Below, in pieces: positions 24,663 to 34,900 of a DNA stretch of 64,000 nucleotides; position 1 is the stretch's first letter; each line of letters begins with the position of its first letter. Source of the DNA: Clostridia bacterium. GTDB lineage: Bacteria; Bacillota; Clostridia; Lachnospirales; CAG-274. Under the pieces are notes generated by a model. That model saw only the letters and a program-made list of their open reading frames with translations, searched no databases and was not told the DNA's origin. Where the stretch lies: the NCBI GenBank assembly GCA_030524425.1, contig JAUNGN010000005.1, positions 62,001-126,000 of the forward strand. Reading direction: 5' to 3'. The position numbers and the translations under genes were made by a program.

Positions 24663-24674
24663 AGGAGTTTTTTT

Positions 24675-25952
24675 ATGAGTAATATTTCGGTTAGGGTTGA
24701 TAATCTTACTAAGGTTTACAGATTATATGAAAAGCCTATTGACAGATTAAAGGAATCACTGAGTCTTACTAAGAAGTGCTATCATAGAGAGCATTATGCT
24801 TTAAAAAATGTATCCTTTGAAATTAAAAAGGGTGAAACCGTAGGTATTATTGGTGTAAATGGTGCCGGTAAGTCTACCATACTTAAAATAATAACAGGTG
24901 TGTTAAGTCCTACAAAGGGCAGTGTTATGGTAAATGGTAAAATATCCGCCCTATTGGAACTGGGTGCAGGCTTTAATCCTGAATATACGGGTATGGAAAA
25001 TATATATCTTAACGGTACTATGATGGGATTTACCAGAGAAGAAATTGATGCAAGGGTGGATTCAATTCTTGAATTTGCCGATATTGGGGATTTCATTAAG
25101 CAGCCTGTAAAAACTTATTCAAGTGGTATGTTTGTAAGGCTTGCTTTTGCTGTTGCAATTAATATTGAGCCTGAAATATTAATTGTTGATGAAGCGTTAA
25201 GTGTTGGCGATGTTTTTTTTCAGGCTAAGTGTTATAAGAAGTTTGATGAATTTAAAAAAAAGGGGAAAACCATTCTTTTGGTTAGTCACAGTTTAAGCAG
25301 TATTTCAAAATATTGTGATAAGGTCATATTATTAAATAAAGGGGAAAAGCTTGCAGAGGGTGATGCTCCTGAAATGATAGACCTTTACAAAAAACTTCTT
25401 GTAAATCAGTATGATGAAGAGGCAGAAAGTGACAGTGTTGAAGATATAATGAATATTGGAACTGAAATTAATGATAGCGAGCTTTGTAAAGGTAAACTGA
25501 CACTTAATCCTGTAATAAACAGTTACGGAAACGGTATGGCAGAAATTTATGATTTTGCTATATTTGACGACAGAGGGAAGATTGTAAATCAAATTACAAA
25601 AGGCTCTGTTTTTAAAATAATGATGAAAGTAAAATTTAATCAGGCTGTCAGTGATCCTATTTTTGCTTTTACAATAGTTAATTTACAGGGGACAGATGTT
25701 ACAGGAACTAATACTATGATTGAAAATATCAATTTTGAAAGTCCAAAAGCTAATGAGGTTAGAGAAATTACATTTACACAAAGGATGGATATACAAGGCG
25801 GAGAATATCTTTTAAGTCTTGGTTGTACCGGATATATGGATGGAGATTTTACGGTATACCACAGATTGTATGAGATATGTAATATCAATGTAATTTCTGA
25901 TAAGGATACAGTTGGCTTTTATGATATGAATTCCCGGATAAGCGTAGAATGA
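24675..25952 (+). CDS. Polysaccharide ABC exporter ATPase with Wzt-type C-terminal domain
   Basis: 425 residues; AAAGGAG precedes the ATG. The ATPase domain (1-240) has Walker A GVNGAGKST at 60-68, signature YSSGMFVRLAFA and Walker B ILIVDEALS. Residues about 270-425 form a beta-sandwich like the Wzt carbohydrate-binding domain (AEIYDFAIFDD, GGEYLLSLGCTG). Such domains recognise the chain terminus of the exported glycan, so the polymer is probably end-modified, possibly by the methyltransferase encoded next. Confidence 0.92.
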   Translation: MSNISVRVDNLTKVYRLYEKPIDRLKESLSLTKKCYHREHYALKNVSFEIKKGETVGIIGVNGAGKSTILKIITGVLSPTKGSVMVNGKISALLELGAGFNPEYTGMENIYLNGTMMGFTREEIDARVDSILEFADIGDFIKQPVKTYSSGMFVRLAFAVAINIEPEILIVDEALSVGDVFFQAKCYKKFDEFKKKGKTILLVSHSLSSISKYCDKVILLNKGEKLAEGDAPEMIDLYKKLLVNQYDEEAESDSVEDIMNIGTEINDSELCKGKLTLNPVINSYGNGMAEIYDFAIFDDRGKIVNQITKGSVFKIMMKVKFNQAVSDPIFAFTIVNLQGTDVTGTNTMIENINFESPKANEVREITFTQRMDIQGGEYLLSLGCTGYMDGDFTVYHRLYEICNINVISDKDTVGFYDMNSRISVE

Positions 25953-25966
25953 TAATTAAAATATAT

Positions 25967-25995
25967 AATAAGGGTATATAGGTATCCTTATTTTT
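25967..25995 (+). terminator. Terminator after Wzt-like gene
   Basis: AATAAGGGTA pairs with TATCCTTATT (one wobble) followed by TTTT. The downstream gene has its own promoter. Confidence 0.7.
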
Positions 25996-26007
25996 GTGTA
26001 AAAGGCA

Positions 26008-26035
26008 TTATTTTAGCGTAATAATGATGTATAAT
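26008..26035 (+). promoter_or_regulatory. Promoter of methyltransferase-glycosyltransferase unit, twin of 23782
   Basis: TATAAT at 26030-26035 with TTATTTTA 22 bases upstream, matching the promoter at 23782-23809 in words and spacing. Confidence 0.6.
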
Positions 26036-26081
26036 AAAATGTTGTGATATGTTTTATCGGTACAATTTATGAGGTGTGGCA

Positions 26082-26999
26082 ATGATTGAGAAAATAAATA
26101 ATGTATCCCTTAACCTGGATTATTACAAGGGTGTGGACTATTACTGTGACGGCAGTATTGAAGATGAAATTCTTGAAATTGTTAAAACAAATAATGAAGA
26201 TGATTTTGATAAAATAATAGAAGAAAAAAATTCGTGGGAAATTATGTATCACTTGTCAAAGCAAAGAGAGAATATTATAAGTTGGTTTGATTTTAATGAT
26301 ACAATGACGGTTCTTGAGATAGGTTCAGGCTGCGGTGCTATTACAGGTGTTTTGGCTCAAAATAGCAAAAAAGTGACCTGTATTGAACTTTCTAAAAAAA
26401 GAAGCACTATAAATGGATGGAAGAATGGAAAATTTAATAATATTGAAATTATAGTAGGTAATTTTCAGGATATAGAACCTAATATTAATGAGAAATATGA
26501 TGTTGTAACATTAATAGGAGTTCTTGAATATGCAGAAAGCTATATTAAGTCAGATACACCATATGTGGAATTTTTAAAGATAATAAGCAATCACCTAAAG
26601 AAAAATGGTTCCCTTTTAATTGCGATTGAAAATAAGTTAGGAATGAAATACTGGGCAGGATGTAAGGAGGACCATGTAAGTAAATATTATGAATCCATAG
26701 AGGGTTATACAAATTCAAAAGGTGTTAAGACTTTTGGTAAACCTGAACTTGAAAATTTATTTAAAAGAGCAGGTTTTAGTAATTATAAATTTTACTATCC
26801 ATATCCTGATTATAAATTTACTGAAACCATTTTTACAGACAAACATCTTCCAAAGGTAGGGGAACTTGGAAATAATTTAAGAAATTTTGATAACAACAGA
26901 ATTATCACCTTTGATGAGGGAAAAGCTTTTGATACAATTATAGGAAACGGTTTGTTTCCCTATTACTCAAATTCATTTTTAGTTGAGCTAAAGAGATAG
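26082..26999 (+). CDS. SAM-dependent methyltransferase of glycan cluster
   Basis: 305 residues from ATG 26082, behind GAGGTGTG; a GTG at 26076 overlaps that site. Class I Rossmann methyltransferase: motif I VLEIGSGCGAITG, then ITCIELSKKR-like acidic loop (TCIELSKK) and VVTLIGVLEYAESY. In the C-terminal half YYPYPDYKF and an ENKLGMKYWAG segment are common in clostridial cell-surface glycan methyltransferases. It sits directly upstream (9 bp) of a large glycosyltransferase, so it probably methylates the exported polymer. Confidence 0.87.
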   Translation: MIEKINNVSLNLDYYKGVDYYCDGSIEDEILEIVKTNNEDDFDKIIEEKNSWEIMYHLSKQRENIISWFDFNDTMTVLEIGSGCGAITGVLAQNSKKVTCIELSKKRSTINGWKNGKFNNIEIIVGNFQDIEPNINEKYDVVTLIGVLEYAESYIKSDTPYVEFLKIISNHLKKNGSLLIAIENKLGMKYWAGCKEDHVSKYYESIEGYTNSKGVKTFGKPELENLFKRAGFSNYKFYYPYPDYKFTETIFTDKHLPKVGELGNNLRNFDNNRIITFDEGKAFDTIIGNGLFPYYSNSFLVELKR

Positions 27000-27008
27000 G
27001 AGCCTGTT

Positions 27009-30000
27009 ATGAAAGAAACCATATATGTTAAATTTTCTAATGAAAGAAATAAAAATTACAGAATAAAAACTGAAATTGTTATAGACAATGGAGTGAAATA
27101 TGTAGAAAAGTCAGCTATTGACAGGGCTGCTGAAAAACATATTATAAATATGACAGAAAACTATAATAAACTTAAAAATTGCTATAACAGCAATATTTTA
27201 CTTAATAAGAGCACTGTTTTTGGGAAAAAAGCAATATTTGAGTTTATAGAAGGAGATACTCTTGCAAAATGTCTTGACAGGCTTATTTCTGAAAATAAGT
27301 CAGATAATGCTATAGATAATATAATTAAATATTTTAATGCAGTTACTGATGTTAAGCCTATAGTAAAATTTAAAAAAACGGATAGTTTTGTTAAGGTGTT
27401 TGGAGATGTTGACTTTGACAGGGAATATGACGCATGTCCTTTGAGTAACATTGATATTGTTTTTGATAATGTAATACTTAATAATGGATATAATTTAATA
27501 GACTATGAATGGACATTTGACTTCCCTGTGCCTATTAAATTCTTAAAATACAGAGCTATATGTAACTATATATATATTAACAGTAAAAGAAATATAATTT
27601 TGGAAAAGGGTATATTTAATAAATTGGATATTGATGCTTATGAAGTTGAACTATTTAACAAAATGGAGGTTAATTTCCAAAATTATGTAACAAGAAATAG
27701 TTTTGTTACAAGAAAATTCTATAATAAACTTGATGTAAGCAATTATTTTGCTGTTGACTGGGTTCTAAAAAATGAGGTTAACGGAAATAAATATGCTGCT
27801 GAAATTTATATTGACAAGGGTGAAGGGATAAAGCCCTTTGTAAAACTGAATAATGTAAATAAAGACAGCAGGGGTGAAATTGATATTGAGCTTCCCGGTA
27901 ATACTATGCTTGTGAGAATTGATCCTGTTACAGATGTATGTATTATTGGGGATGTGGATATTAAGGCATATAGGAGGAATTTAGAGTATAGACCTGAATT
28001 TACAGTGAATGGCTATAAATATAGCGAAAACACATATGTTTTTAAAAATGAAGATACACAGTTTAATATTAATACAGATGATAATACTACAAGGATTAAA
28101 ATGACATATGCTGTTGTAAGTACAGATTATTCGGTTATTAATGATATAATTAACGGAATTGAAACAGAACGTGTTGCAAAAACAAATCTGGAAAGAAATC
28201 TTAATGAACGTCAGTCTGTAATTGAAGGATTAAATGAAACTATAAGAAAATATGATAGTGAGCTTAAGACAAGCCTTGATGCACAAAGAAAGCAGGAGGT
28301 TGAAATTTCTGAAAAAAGTGGCGTTATAAATGAACAGAAAAGACAAATTGAATCCAAAACAGCAGAAATAAATTATATAGAGGGTATTCTTAAGAATAGA
28401 GAAAGACAGATTGAAGAAATCTATAATTCAACCTGTTGGAAAATTACGTCTCCTTTAAGATTTGCTGCAGGCGGAGCTAAAAAATTTCTTAGAAACAGTG
28501 CTCTTACTAAAAAGCCTTATGAATTTCTCTATTTTGTAAAAAAAGACGGTTTAAAAAATGCAGTAAATATGTACAAAAAACAGGATAGTGTTAAAAGTGA
28601 GGTGCCAAGTGGCAATCTGTATACTATAGATAAAAATGAAATTGTACCATTAAAAACTCTTGATAAGAAAATAGCTGTACATCTTCATTTGTATTATGTT
28701 GATCTTTTAGAGGAATTTTTTGTATATTTTAATAAAATTCCATATAATTTTGATTTATATGTTTCCTGCAAAAGCGGCAGTAATATTGTTGAAATAACAA
28801 AGAAGTTTAAAAAGCTTAAGTGTGTAAAAAAGGTTGACGTAAGGGAAACTATAAACAGAGGAAGAGATATAGCACCTTTGTATGTTCAGTTTGCTCCTGA
28901 AATTGAAAAATATGATTATTTTCTTCATGTTCATAGTAAAAAATCTCTTTTTACAGGTAAAGAGCAGTATGGTTGGAGGCAATTTAGTCTTGATTGTCTT
29001 CTTAAAGATGAGGATACTATCAGGAAAATTTTTGCACTTTTTGAATCAGATAAAAAAATTGGTCTTTTTTATCCGGAAACATTTGGAGAAATGCACCTTA
29101 TTGCACAGGATTGGCTTGCAAATGCCTATAATGGCAGAAAACTTTTAAATGAAATGGGGATAGAATTTGATGATGGATTGTTTAATTATCCCGTAGGAAG
29201 CTTTTTTTGGGCAAAGATGGACGCTGTTAAATCTATATTTGACAGAAAGCTTAGATATGAGGATTTCCCTGAGGAGGCTGGGCAGACAGATGGTACTATT
29301 GCTCATGCTCTTGAAAGGGCAATTTCATTTGTAACAAGAAGCAGAGGATATGTTGAGGCAATACATGATATTAACAGTAAATATATATCTATTGGCAAAA
29401 GCTATAGGGTATATCAGGATTATTTCAATTTAGATTATGAGGCAGTTCAGTATCATTTAAGTCAGTTTGACTTAGTTAGCTTTGATATATTTGATACTCT
29501 TATTACAAGATGTGTTTATTCTCCGTATGATATATTTGAAATTATGAGGATTAAAATTAAAAATGAATTTTCCATAGACTGTGATTTTACGGCTTTAAGA
29601 AAAAAGGCAGAGGCTATTGCGTGGGAAGAGAAAAAGGAATTCACTTCTATTAATGATATTTACGGCAAGCTTCCTGATGTGATGGGTATATCTGCTGAAA
29701 CCGCCCAAAGGATTAAAAATATGGAAGTTGACCTTGAGTTTAATTTATGTATTCCCAGAGAAGATATGCTTAAGATATTTAACCATATTAAATCTTGTGG
29801 TAAGAAGATTGTTCTTGTAAGTGATATGTATCTTACATCTGATATAATTGGCAGAATGTTAAATAAATGCGGTTTTGTGGACTATGATGATATATGGGTA
29901 TCCTGTGAAAAGGGTAAGCGAAAGGACAATGATACAATATGGGAAGACTTCTTTAAGGTATATGGTCAGTTTAATACAATTCACGTTGGCGATAACCCAC

Positions 30001-31229
30001 GTTCTGATATACAGATTGTAGGGGATAAATTGAAGCGAACATTTTTTGTTATAAATCCAAGAACTGCCTTTAAAATGAGTAAATATTACGATAAACTTAA
30101 GCCTTATATCAATGGTTCTGTTGCAGACAAATTAATGCTTGGTATGTTTATAAACGGTGGTATATATAATTCGCCTTTCTGTCAGGGCAGTGATGGGGAA
30201 CCTGTTATAAAGGACTACGATAAAATGGGTTATAGTGCATTTGGTCCGTTGTTTTCAGCTTTTAGTCTTTGGCTTAATAAAGAAACTAAAGTTAATGATG
30301 TATTAATGTTCCTTGCAAGAGAGGGTTATATACTTGAGCAGGTTTATAAAAATGTGTTCAATTCAAATAAAAATTCTATGAGAAAATCCTGTTACTTTTT
30401 GGCGTCAAGGAGAGCTGTTTCTGTAGCGGCAATACGCAGTACAGAAGATATTAAAAGTGTTCTTTCGCAGTTCTATAGAGGTACCTTGGAAAATCTTCTA
30501 TTGTCAAGACTTGGTGTTTCTCTTTTTAAAGGAATGGACGATAGAGAAATTTCAATGCCGGAAGATATAGCTTTTGTTATGGAAAGTCTGAGTCCTCACT
30601 TTGATAAGATTTTTGCAAAGGCTGAAACAGAAAGAAATAATTACATTGAATATATTAAATCTGTGGGAATTGACAATAATGGCGTTATTGTTGATGTAGG
30701 CTATTCGGGCACTATTCAATACTATATGGCAAAACTTATTCAAAACAACCAGAAGGGACTGTATTTGTGTACATGGGTGAACAAGAAGCCTGAAAAGCTA
30801 GGTTGTCCTTGTTATGCAATGTATCCTGTGCTAAAAGCTGAAGATGAGAAGAAACATATAATATTTAAAAATCAGCTTTTTCTTGAGGCTGTCTTAAAGG
30901 CGCCTTTCGGTCAGCTTATTTGTTTTGATAAGAGCAATGGAAAAATTCAGGCGATGTATAAATCTGACAATATTATCGGAAGTGAGTTAAATGAATTGCA
31001 AAATGGTATTTTAAAGTTTTCTCAAGATTTTGGTAATGGGGCAGGGGAGTTAATAAATGGTTTTGAAATTAATTCTGAACTTGCAGCTGCCCTTTTTGAT
31101 ATCTGTCTTGAAGGTGGCTGGATATCAGATAGAGTAGGAAACATTATGACTGTTCAGGATGATTATTGCAAAAACGGAAGTCATAGATTTAATGCCAAAA
31201 CAAAAACATGGGAAGTTGTAAACCAATAA
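27009..31229 (+). CDS. 1406-residue multidomain glycan enzyme: kinase-like region, coiled coil, RgpF domain, HAD domain
   Basis: AGGAG precedes the ATG. Residues 1-190 weakly suggest a kinase-like phosphotransferase fold (IDYEW near the end); this is uncertain. Residues about 390-480 are a long coiled coil ending in NSTCWKITSPLRFAAGG, a motif common next to glycosyltransferase domains. Residues about 554-795 match the rhamnan synthesis protein F domain (HLHLYYVDLLEEF, RGRDIAPL, HVHSKKS). Residues about 820-1030 are a HAD-like hydrolase: FDIFDTLITR, VLVSDMYLTS and HVGDNPRSD. The remaining C-terminal region (about 1030-1406) belongs with HAD-type proteins of this group but has no clear function. 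It probably builds and modifies the surface polymer exported by the upstream ABC pair. Confidence 0.85.
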   Translation: MKETIYVKFSNERNKNYRIKTEIVIDNGVKYVEKSAIDRAAEKHIINMTENYNKLKNCYNSNILLNKSTVFGKKAIFEFIEGDTLAKCLDRLISENKSDNAIDNIIKYFNAVTDVKPIVKFKKTDSFVKVFGDVDFDREYDACPLSNIDIVFDNVILNNGYNLIDYEWTFDFPVPIKFLKYRAICNYIYINSKRNIILEKGIFNKLDIDAYEVELFNKMEVNFQNYVTRNSFVTRKFYNKLDVSNYFAVDWVLKNEVNGNKYAAEIYIDKGEGIKPFVKLNNVNKDSRGEIDIELPGNTMLVRIDPVTDVCIIGDVDIKAYRRNLEYRPEFTVNGYKYSENTYVFKNEDTQFNINTDDNTTRIKMTYAVVSTDYSVINDIINGIETERVAKTNLERNLNERQSVIEGLNETIRKYDSELKTSLDAQRKQEVEISEKSGVINEQKRQIESKTAEINYIEGILKNRERQIEEIYNSTCWKITSPLRFAAGGAKKFLRNSALTKKPYEFLYFVKKDGLKNAVNMYKKQDSVKSEVPSGNLYTIDKNEIVPLKTLDKKIAVHLHLYYVDLLEEFFVYFNKIPYNFDLYVSCKSGSNIVEITKKFKKLKCVKKVDVRETINRGRDIAPLYVQFAPEIEKYDYFLHVHSKKSLFTGKEQYGWRQFSLDCLLKDEDTIRKIFALFESDKKIGLFYPETFGEMHLIAQDWLANAYNGRKLLNEMGIEFDDGLFNYPVGSFFWAKMDAVKSIFDRKLRYEDFPEEAGQTDGTIAHALERAISFVTRSRGYVEAIHDINSKYISIGKSYRVYQDYFNLDYEAVQYHLSQFDLVSFDIFDTLITRCVYSPYDIFEIMRIKIKNEFSIDCDFTALRKKAEAIAWEEKKEFTSINDIYGKLPDVMGISAETAQRIKNMEVDLEFNLCIPREDMLKIFNHIKSCGKKIVLVSDMYLTSDIIGRMLNKCGFVDYDDIWVSCEKGKRKDNDTIWEDFFKVYGQFNTIHVGDNPRSDIQIVGDKLKRTFFVINPRTAFKMSKYYDKLKPYINGSVADKLMLGMFINGGIYNSPFCQGSDGEPVIKDYDKMGYSAFGPLFSAFSLWLNKETKVNDVLMFLAREGYILEQVYKNVFNSNKNSMRKSCYFLASRRAVSVAAIRSTEDIKSVLSQFYRGTLENLLLSRLGVSLFKGMDDREISMPEDIAFVMESLSPHFDKIFAKAETERNNYIEYIKSVGIDNNGVIVDVGYSGTIQYYMAKLIQNNQKGLYLCTWVNKKPEKLGCPCYAMYPVLKAEDEKKHIIFKNQLFLEAVLKAPFGQLICFDKSNGKIQAMYKSDNIIGSELNELQNGILKFSQDFGNGAGELINGFEINSELAAALFDICLEGGWISDRVGNIMTVQDDYCKNGSHRFNAKTKTWEVVNQ

Positions 31230-31280
31230 AATGCTGACTTTCAGCTTTTAAATTAGAGTTTTATATGAGGTGAAATATTA

Positions 31281-34200
31281 ATGCAGCGTATTTTCAAACA
31301 AAGAAAATATATTATTTTGGCTATAGCAGTGATTTTAATTTTTTTGGGTGTTATAGGATTTAATATAGAAAAAAATCAGTATAAAAGTAAAGATTTAACT
31401 ATTGACGAGATTTTATACAATGCTACCAGTATAAAGGAATTTGAAATAAGAGATGGAAGGTTTTTATCCATAAGTGAAGATCCTTGGATTGAGTACCCTT
31501 TGAATAGCGGCGAAAAAATAAATACAATTACTATTGATGTAAATTATCTTTCAGACAATTACTCTGGTTCTGAAGTTTTTGTTTTTCATAACGATGAAAG
31601 CTTTACAAGATACTTTGATACCTTAAAATTAGGTAAAAATGTTATATGGGTAAAAGATAAAGAAATATCTTCCTTAAGGTTTGACCTTTTGGTAGGTGAG
31701 AAGCAGGAGATAGGTATAAACGGAATTTCCTTTAATAACGGTGAAAGTTATGGTATATACTTAAAGGAAAAGATTAGAAGTTTTTACGGATATTTATATA
31801 TTATACCGATTGTAATATGTTATTTTATAATCCCGGTTGCTATAATTTCAATTTTTATTCTCCTTGCCGTAAATAGAAAAAGCTTAAGAAGTAATAGAAA
31901 AAAAGCTTTGTTGTGGGGAGGGTTGTCAATAGGGTCAGTTGTTTTGCTTTATTTGATTTCCTTGATATTCAGTATAAAAATTCTTTATAAAGATAGAAAT
32001 ATGAGTTTTTCTGAACTTATAAAAGGAGCAAATGAGTTTGAAATAGATGAAAGTAATAATTTGATTACATCAACAGACTATGATTCATGGATATATGTGC
32101 CTTATAATGGAGGAAATGGCGTTAGAACAATAACAATAAATCTTCATAGTTGGCAGGGTTCGGAGGATGATGCTGACAGTGAGCTTTATATTTTTTATAA
32201 TGCAGGAAGAGGAGAGTTTGAGGTTTTGGACTATCCCTTGAATGTAGGAGAAAATACAATTTATATTCCCGAACGTATAAGAAAAATAGAATCATTTAGA
32301 TTTGATTTTACTTATTCAAGCGGTGTAAGTATAGGACTTGGAAATATAGAGTTTAACAGACCGGATGTGCTTAGAAATGCTGTCATTAATGAGATTTCAG
32401 GCTATATTTCTAAAGTATTTATATGGCTTGCTTTAATTATTCTTTCCGGAATAAGTTTGATTTTAGGAAGGAAAAAAAGCTTTTGTGTTAACTCTTTTAT
32501 TGGTAAAATGGGGGATTTTATAGTAGCTTTTCTACTTTTTATATCTTTTATTCTTTGCTTTAGTGTGCCGATGGTAGCAATTATACCTGTTGTTTTAATT
32601 GGATTTTATTTAGGTAAATACAGCAGTATAGAAAAATATGACAAAAAATATGACAGTCTGTTAAGGGTTATATTAATACTTTCATCTTTATTAGCATACT
32701 TATTCATACCCAAATTAGGTATATTGCATTTATTAAATTCTGTAGAGGGTGGACAGGGTGTAAATCTGTTTATTTCCCTGCTTTGTGTATATGTTTTTGT
32801 AAACATTGGAGCAATTTTATATGGTGATAATGGAAAAAAAGAATGTAATTATAAAGTTGGAACAGGAAAAATTTTTTCTCTGCTTTGTGATGTGTTTATA
32901 GTATTTGTTATGACTGCTGCCTTAGAAGTTATGGTAAAGGTGTTCTTCCAGAATATTACTGTGGCAGGGGCTTTTGGGACTTTTATTAACTCCAAAACTA
33001 TTTGGCTTAATTTAATGCTGTGGGGAGTTATATATTTTTTTGTAAGGAATTTACTTGGCAGAATTTTAGGAAGTATTGCTGCTTTTGCACTGTATATCTT
33101 TTTCTTTATAGGAAATTTGGTAAAGCTTAAATATCACGATACAATCTTTTTACCTATGGATTTTTTGCAAATAGGAGATTTCTTAGGCATTGTATTTAGG
33201 TATATACCTGAATTCCTGTTTTGGTTTATTATTTTTATAATTGTATTGATTATTCTGTTTTTAATTTTTAAATACAGAAAATATTTCGTTAAGTATAAAC
33301 CTAATTTATATGTTTCAGCTGTTTGTTTGTATATGATAATATCTTTATCAAATCTGATTGATAAAAATGCTTTTATAGATATGGGATTTGATGTTAAGCA
33401 GACATGGCTTATTGCAAAGGATTGTATAAAAGAAGAGGGGGCTATAACGTATAGCTATATTAAGTTTAGGGAATTATTAAAAATTTTTCCTAAACCTGAT
33501 GAGAACTACAATGAAGATTATATGGCTGATATGAAAAATGAATTTGATAATATCAATAGTGGAGAAATCTCAGATGTTAAGCCTAATGTTATACTTGTTA
33601 TGGAAGAATCAATGTTTGATGTATGTACAGTGCCTGATGTGAATTTTTCTCATAAGTTGGATGAAAATATTCTTAAATATGAAAAGGCAAAGACAATATC
33701 TCCAAAATACGGCGGAGGAACAGCATCTGTTGAATTTGAGGCTCTTACAGGTTTTAGTAATTTCTTCTTTCTTGATAATATTGTGCCTTATGTCACATAC
33801 TGGAATAATGAGAATGCTTATATACCTTGTATTGCTCATGAATTTGCAAATAATGGTTATGCTACAACAGCTATACACCCTAATGATGGTGGGTATTATA
33901 ACAGAAATATAATATATAGTGCTATGGGTTTTGATAAATTTGTTGATAAAAATGATTTGGATTATTCACTGGAAAATGTTGCAGATGACGGATGGTTTAA
34001 AGATGTACCCCTTGCTGATGTTATAAAAGATGAAATGGAGAAAACGGATGAACCTCAGTTTATATTTACTGTGACAGTAGAAAATCATATGCTTTATGAG
34101 AGTAAGTATAATGAGACAGAAGTAAAATTAAGTTCTGATAAATTAAAAGGCAATGAGCTGCATCAGCTTGAACAGTATAGTCAAGGAGTATATAATGCCG

Positions 34201-34604
34201 ATAAATTTATTGAAAAAATGATTGATATAGTTAATAATGCAGAAAGACCCACCATACTTTATATATGGGGTGACCATTTACCTGCTCTTACTGCTTTTAA
34301 TACTTTAGGTTTTATAGATGATAAGTACAATAAATACTCAACACCTTTAGTTGCATATTCTAACTATAAAAATATAGAAATTGGACAGGAATATATTACA
34401 CCTAATCAGCTTGCACCTCAGATATTAAGGGACGCTGAAATTAGCTATAGCTCCTATTTTGACTTTATTTATTCTTTAAGAGAAAAATATCCTGTTATCC
34501 AGAAAGAATTTGGTATTGACCCTAATGATGAACTTATTAAAAAATATCAAGAAGTTCAATATGATTTGCTTTTTGGTAAGAAATATTTATTGTCAGATAA
34601 ATAA
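31281..34604 (+). CDS. LTA-synthase-like phosphoglycerol transferase with duplicated N-terminal modules
   Basis: 1107 residues; GAGGTG precedes the ATG. Residues 1-390 contain two copies of an external beta-rich module (first near 45-150, second near 245-360), each ending in a membrane helix region (EIGINGISFN and SIGLGNIEFN close them). Further membrane helices fill about 390-720. The sulfatase-fold domain starts near 770 (PNVILVMEES) with the probable catalytic Thr814 in GGGTASVEFEALTG and WGDHLPAL near the end, as in LtaS. It would transfer glycerol phosphate to a glycan or glycolipid outside the membrane. The family is normally about 600-900 residues; the extra length is the duplicated modules. 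Confidence 0.88.
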   Translation: MQRIFKQRKYIILAIAVILIFLGVIGFNIEKNQYKSKDLTIDEILYNATSIKEFEIRDGRFLSISEDPWIEYPLNSGEKINTITIDVNYLSDNYSGSEVFVFHNDESFTRYFDTLKLGKNVIWVKDKEISSLRFDLLVGEKQEIGINGISFNNGESYGIYLKEKIRSFYGYLYIIPIVICYFIIPVAIISIFILLAVNRKSLRSNRKKALLWGGLSIGSVVLLYLISLIFSIKILYKDRNMSFSELIKGANEFEIDESNNLITSTDYDSWIYVPYNGGNGVRTITINLHSWQGSEDDADSELYIFYNAGRGEFEVLDYPLNVGENTIYIPERIRKIESFRFDFTYSSGVSIGLGNIEFNRPDVLRNAVINEISGYISKVFIWLALIILSGISLILGRKKSFCVNSFIGKMGDFIVAFLLFISFILCFSVPMVAIIPVVLIGFYLGKYSSIEKYDKKYDSLLRVILILSSLLAYLFIPKLGILHLLNSVEGGQGVNLFISLLCVYVFVNIGAILYGDNGKKECNYKVGTGKIFSLLCDVFIVFVMTAALEVMVKVFFQNITVAGAFGTFINSKTIWLNLMLWGVIYFFVRNLLGRILGSIAAFALYIFFFIGNLVKLKYHDTIFLPMDFLQIGDFLGIVFRYIPEFLFWFIIFIIVLIILFLIFKYRKYFVKYKPNLYVSAVCLYMIISLSNLIDKNAFIDMGFDVKQTWLIAKDCIKEEGAITYSYIKFRELLKIFPKPDENYNEDYMADMKNEFDNINSGEISDVKPNVILVMEESMFDVCTVPDVNFSHKLDENILKYEKAKTISPKYGGGTASVEFEALTGFSNFFFLDNIVPYVTYWNNENAYIPCIAHEFANNGYATTAIHPNDGGYYNRNIIYSAMGFDKFVDKNDLDYSLENVADDGWFKDVPLADVIKDEMEKTDEPQFIFTVTVENHMLYESKYNETEVKLSSDKLKGNELHQLEQYSQGVYNADKFIEKMIDIVNNAERPTILYIWGDHLPALTAFNTLGFIDDKYNKYSTPLVAYSNYKNIEIGQEYITPNQLAPQILRDAEISYSSYFDFIYSLREKYPVIQKEFGIDPNDELIKKYQEVQYDLLFGKKYLLSDK

Positions 34605-34610
34605 AAAAAG

Positions 34611-34636
34611 GTCGGTTCATTTTGAACCGGCTTTTT
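34611..34636. terminator. Bidirectional terminator between phosphoglycerol transferase and spore protein genes
   Basis: GTCGGTTCA and TGAACCGGC form the stem, flanked by an A-run on the left (34603-34609) and a T-run on the right. The stop codon of the minus-strand spore protein gene lies within it. Confidence 0.8.
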
Positions 34637-34802
34637 CTTTGTTTTCTTTATTTCTCTTTGATATTATTCCTCCGATTTTTCCGCTTTCCTTAGATGTAAG
34701 GGATTTCCAGCCTTGTTCCCTGACTTTATCAAGGAGTCCAAGCTCCTCAGCTATTTCATATTTCATAATATCTTCAGGCTTTAATACTTTCTTTTTCATC
34801 AT
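34617..34802 (-). CDS. Small acid-soluble spore protein, alpha/beta type
   Basis: 61 residues; GAGGTG precedes two ATG codons. The family signatures KYEIAEELGL, the GW(K)SLTSKESGKIGG segment and a basic C-terminus are clear. These proteins coat DNA in the spore core and protect it from UV; the GPR protease cleaves within the ELGL region. Expression is expected from the forespore sigma factor G; the promoter was not defined. It shows that the organism sporulates. Convergent with the phosphoglycerol transferase gene. Confidence 0.9.
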   Translation of the reverse strand: MMKKKVLKPEDIMKYEIAEELGLLDKVREQGWKSLTSKESGKIGGIISKRNKENKEKAGSK

Positions 34803-34858
34803 TTAATCACCTCTTTTAAATATATAATTGCCTTTACAATAAAAAATTATTCTATGTG

Positions 34859-34887
34859 TTGACAAGCAGCTTAAATAGTGATATATT
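34859..34887 (+). promoter_or_regulatory. Promoter of riboswitch-controlled asd-dap operon
   Basis: TTGACA (34859-34864), 17-base spacer, TATATT (34882-34887). Transcription would begin about seven bases later, just before the aptamer. Confidence 0.85.
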
Positions 34888-34900
34888 AAAAATAGCAAGA

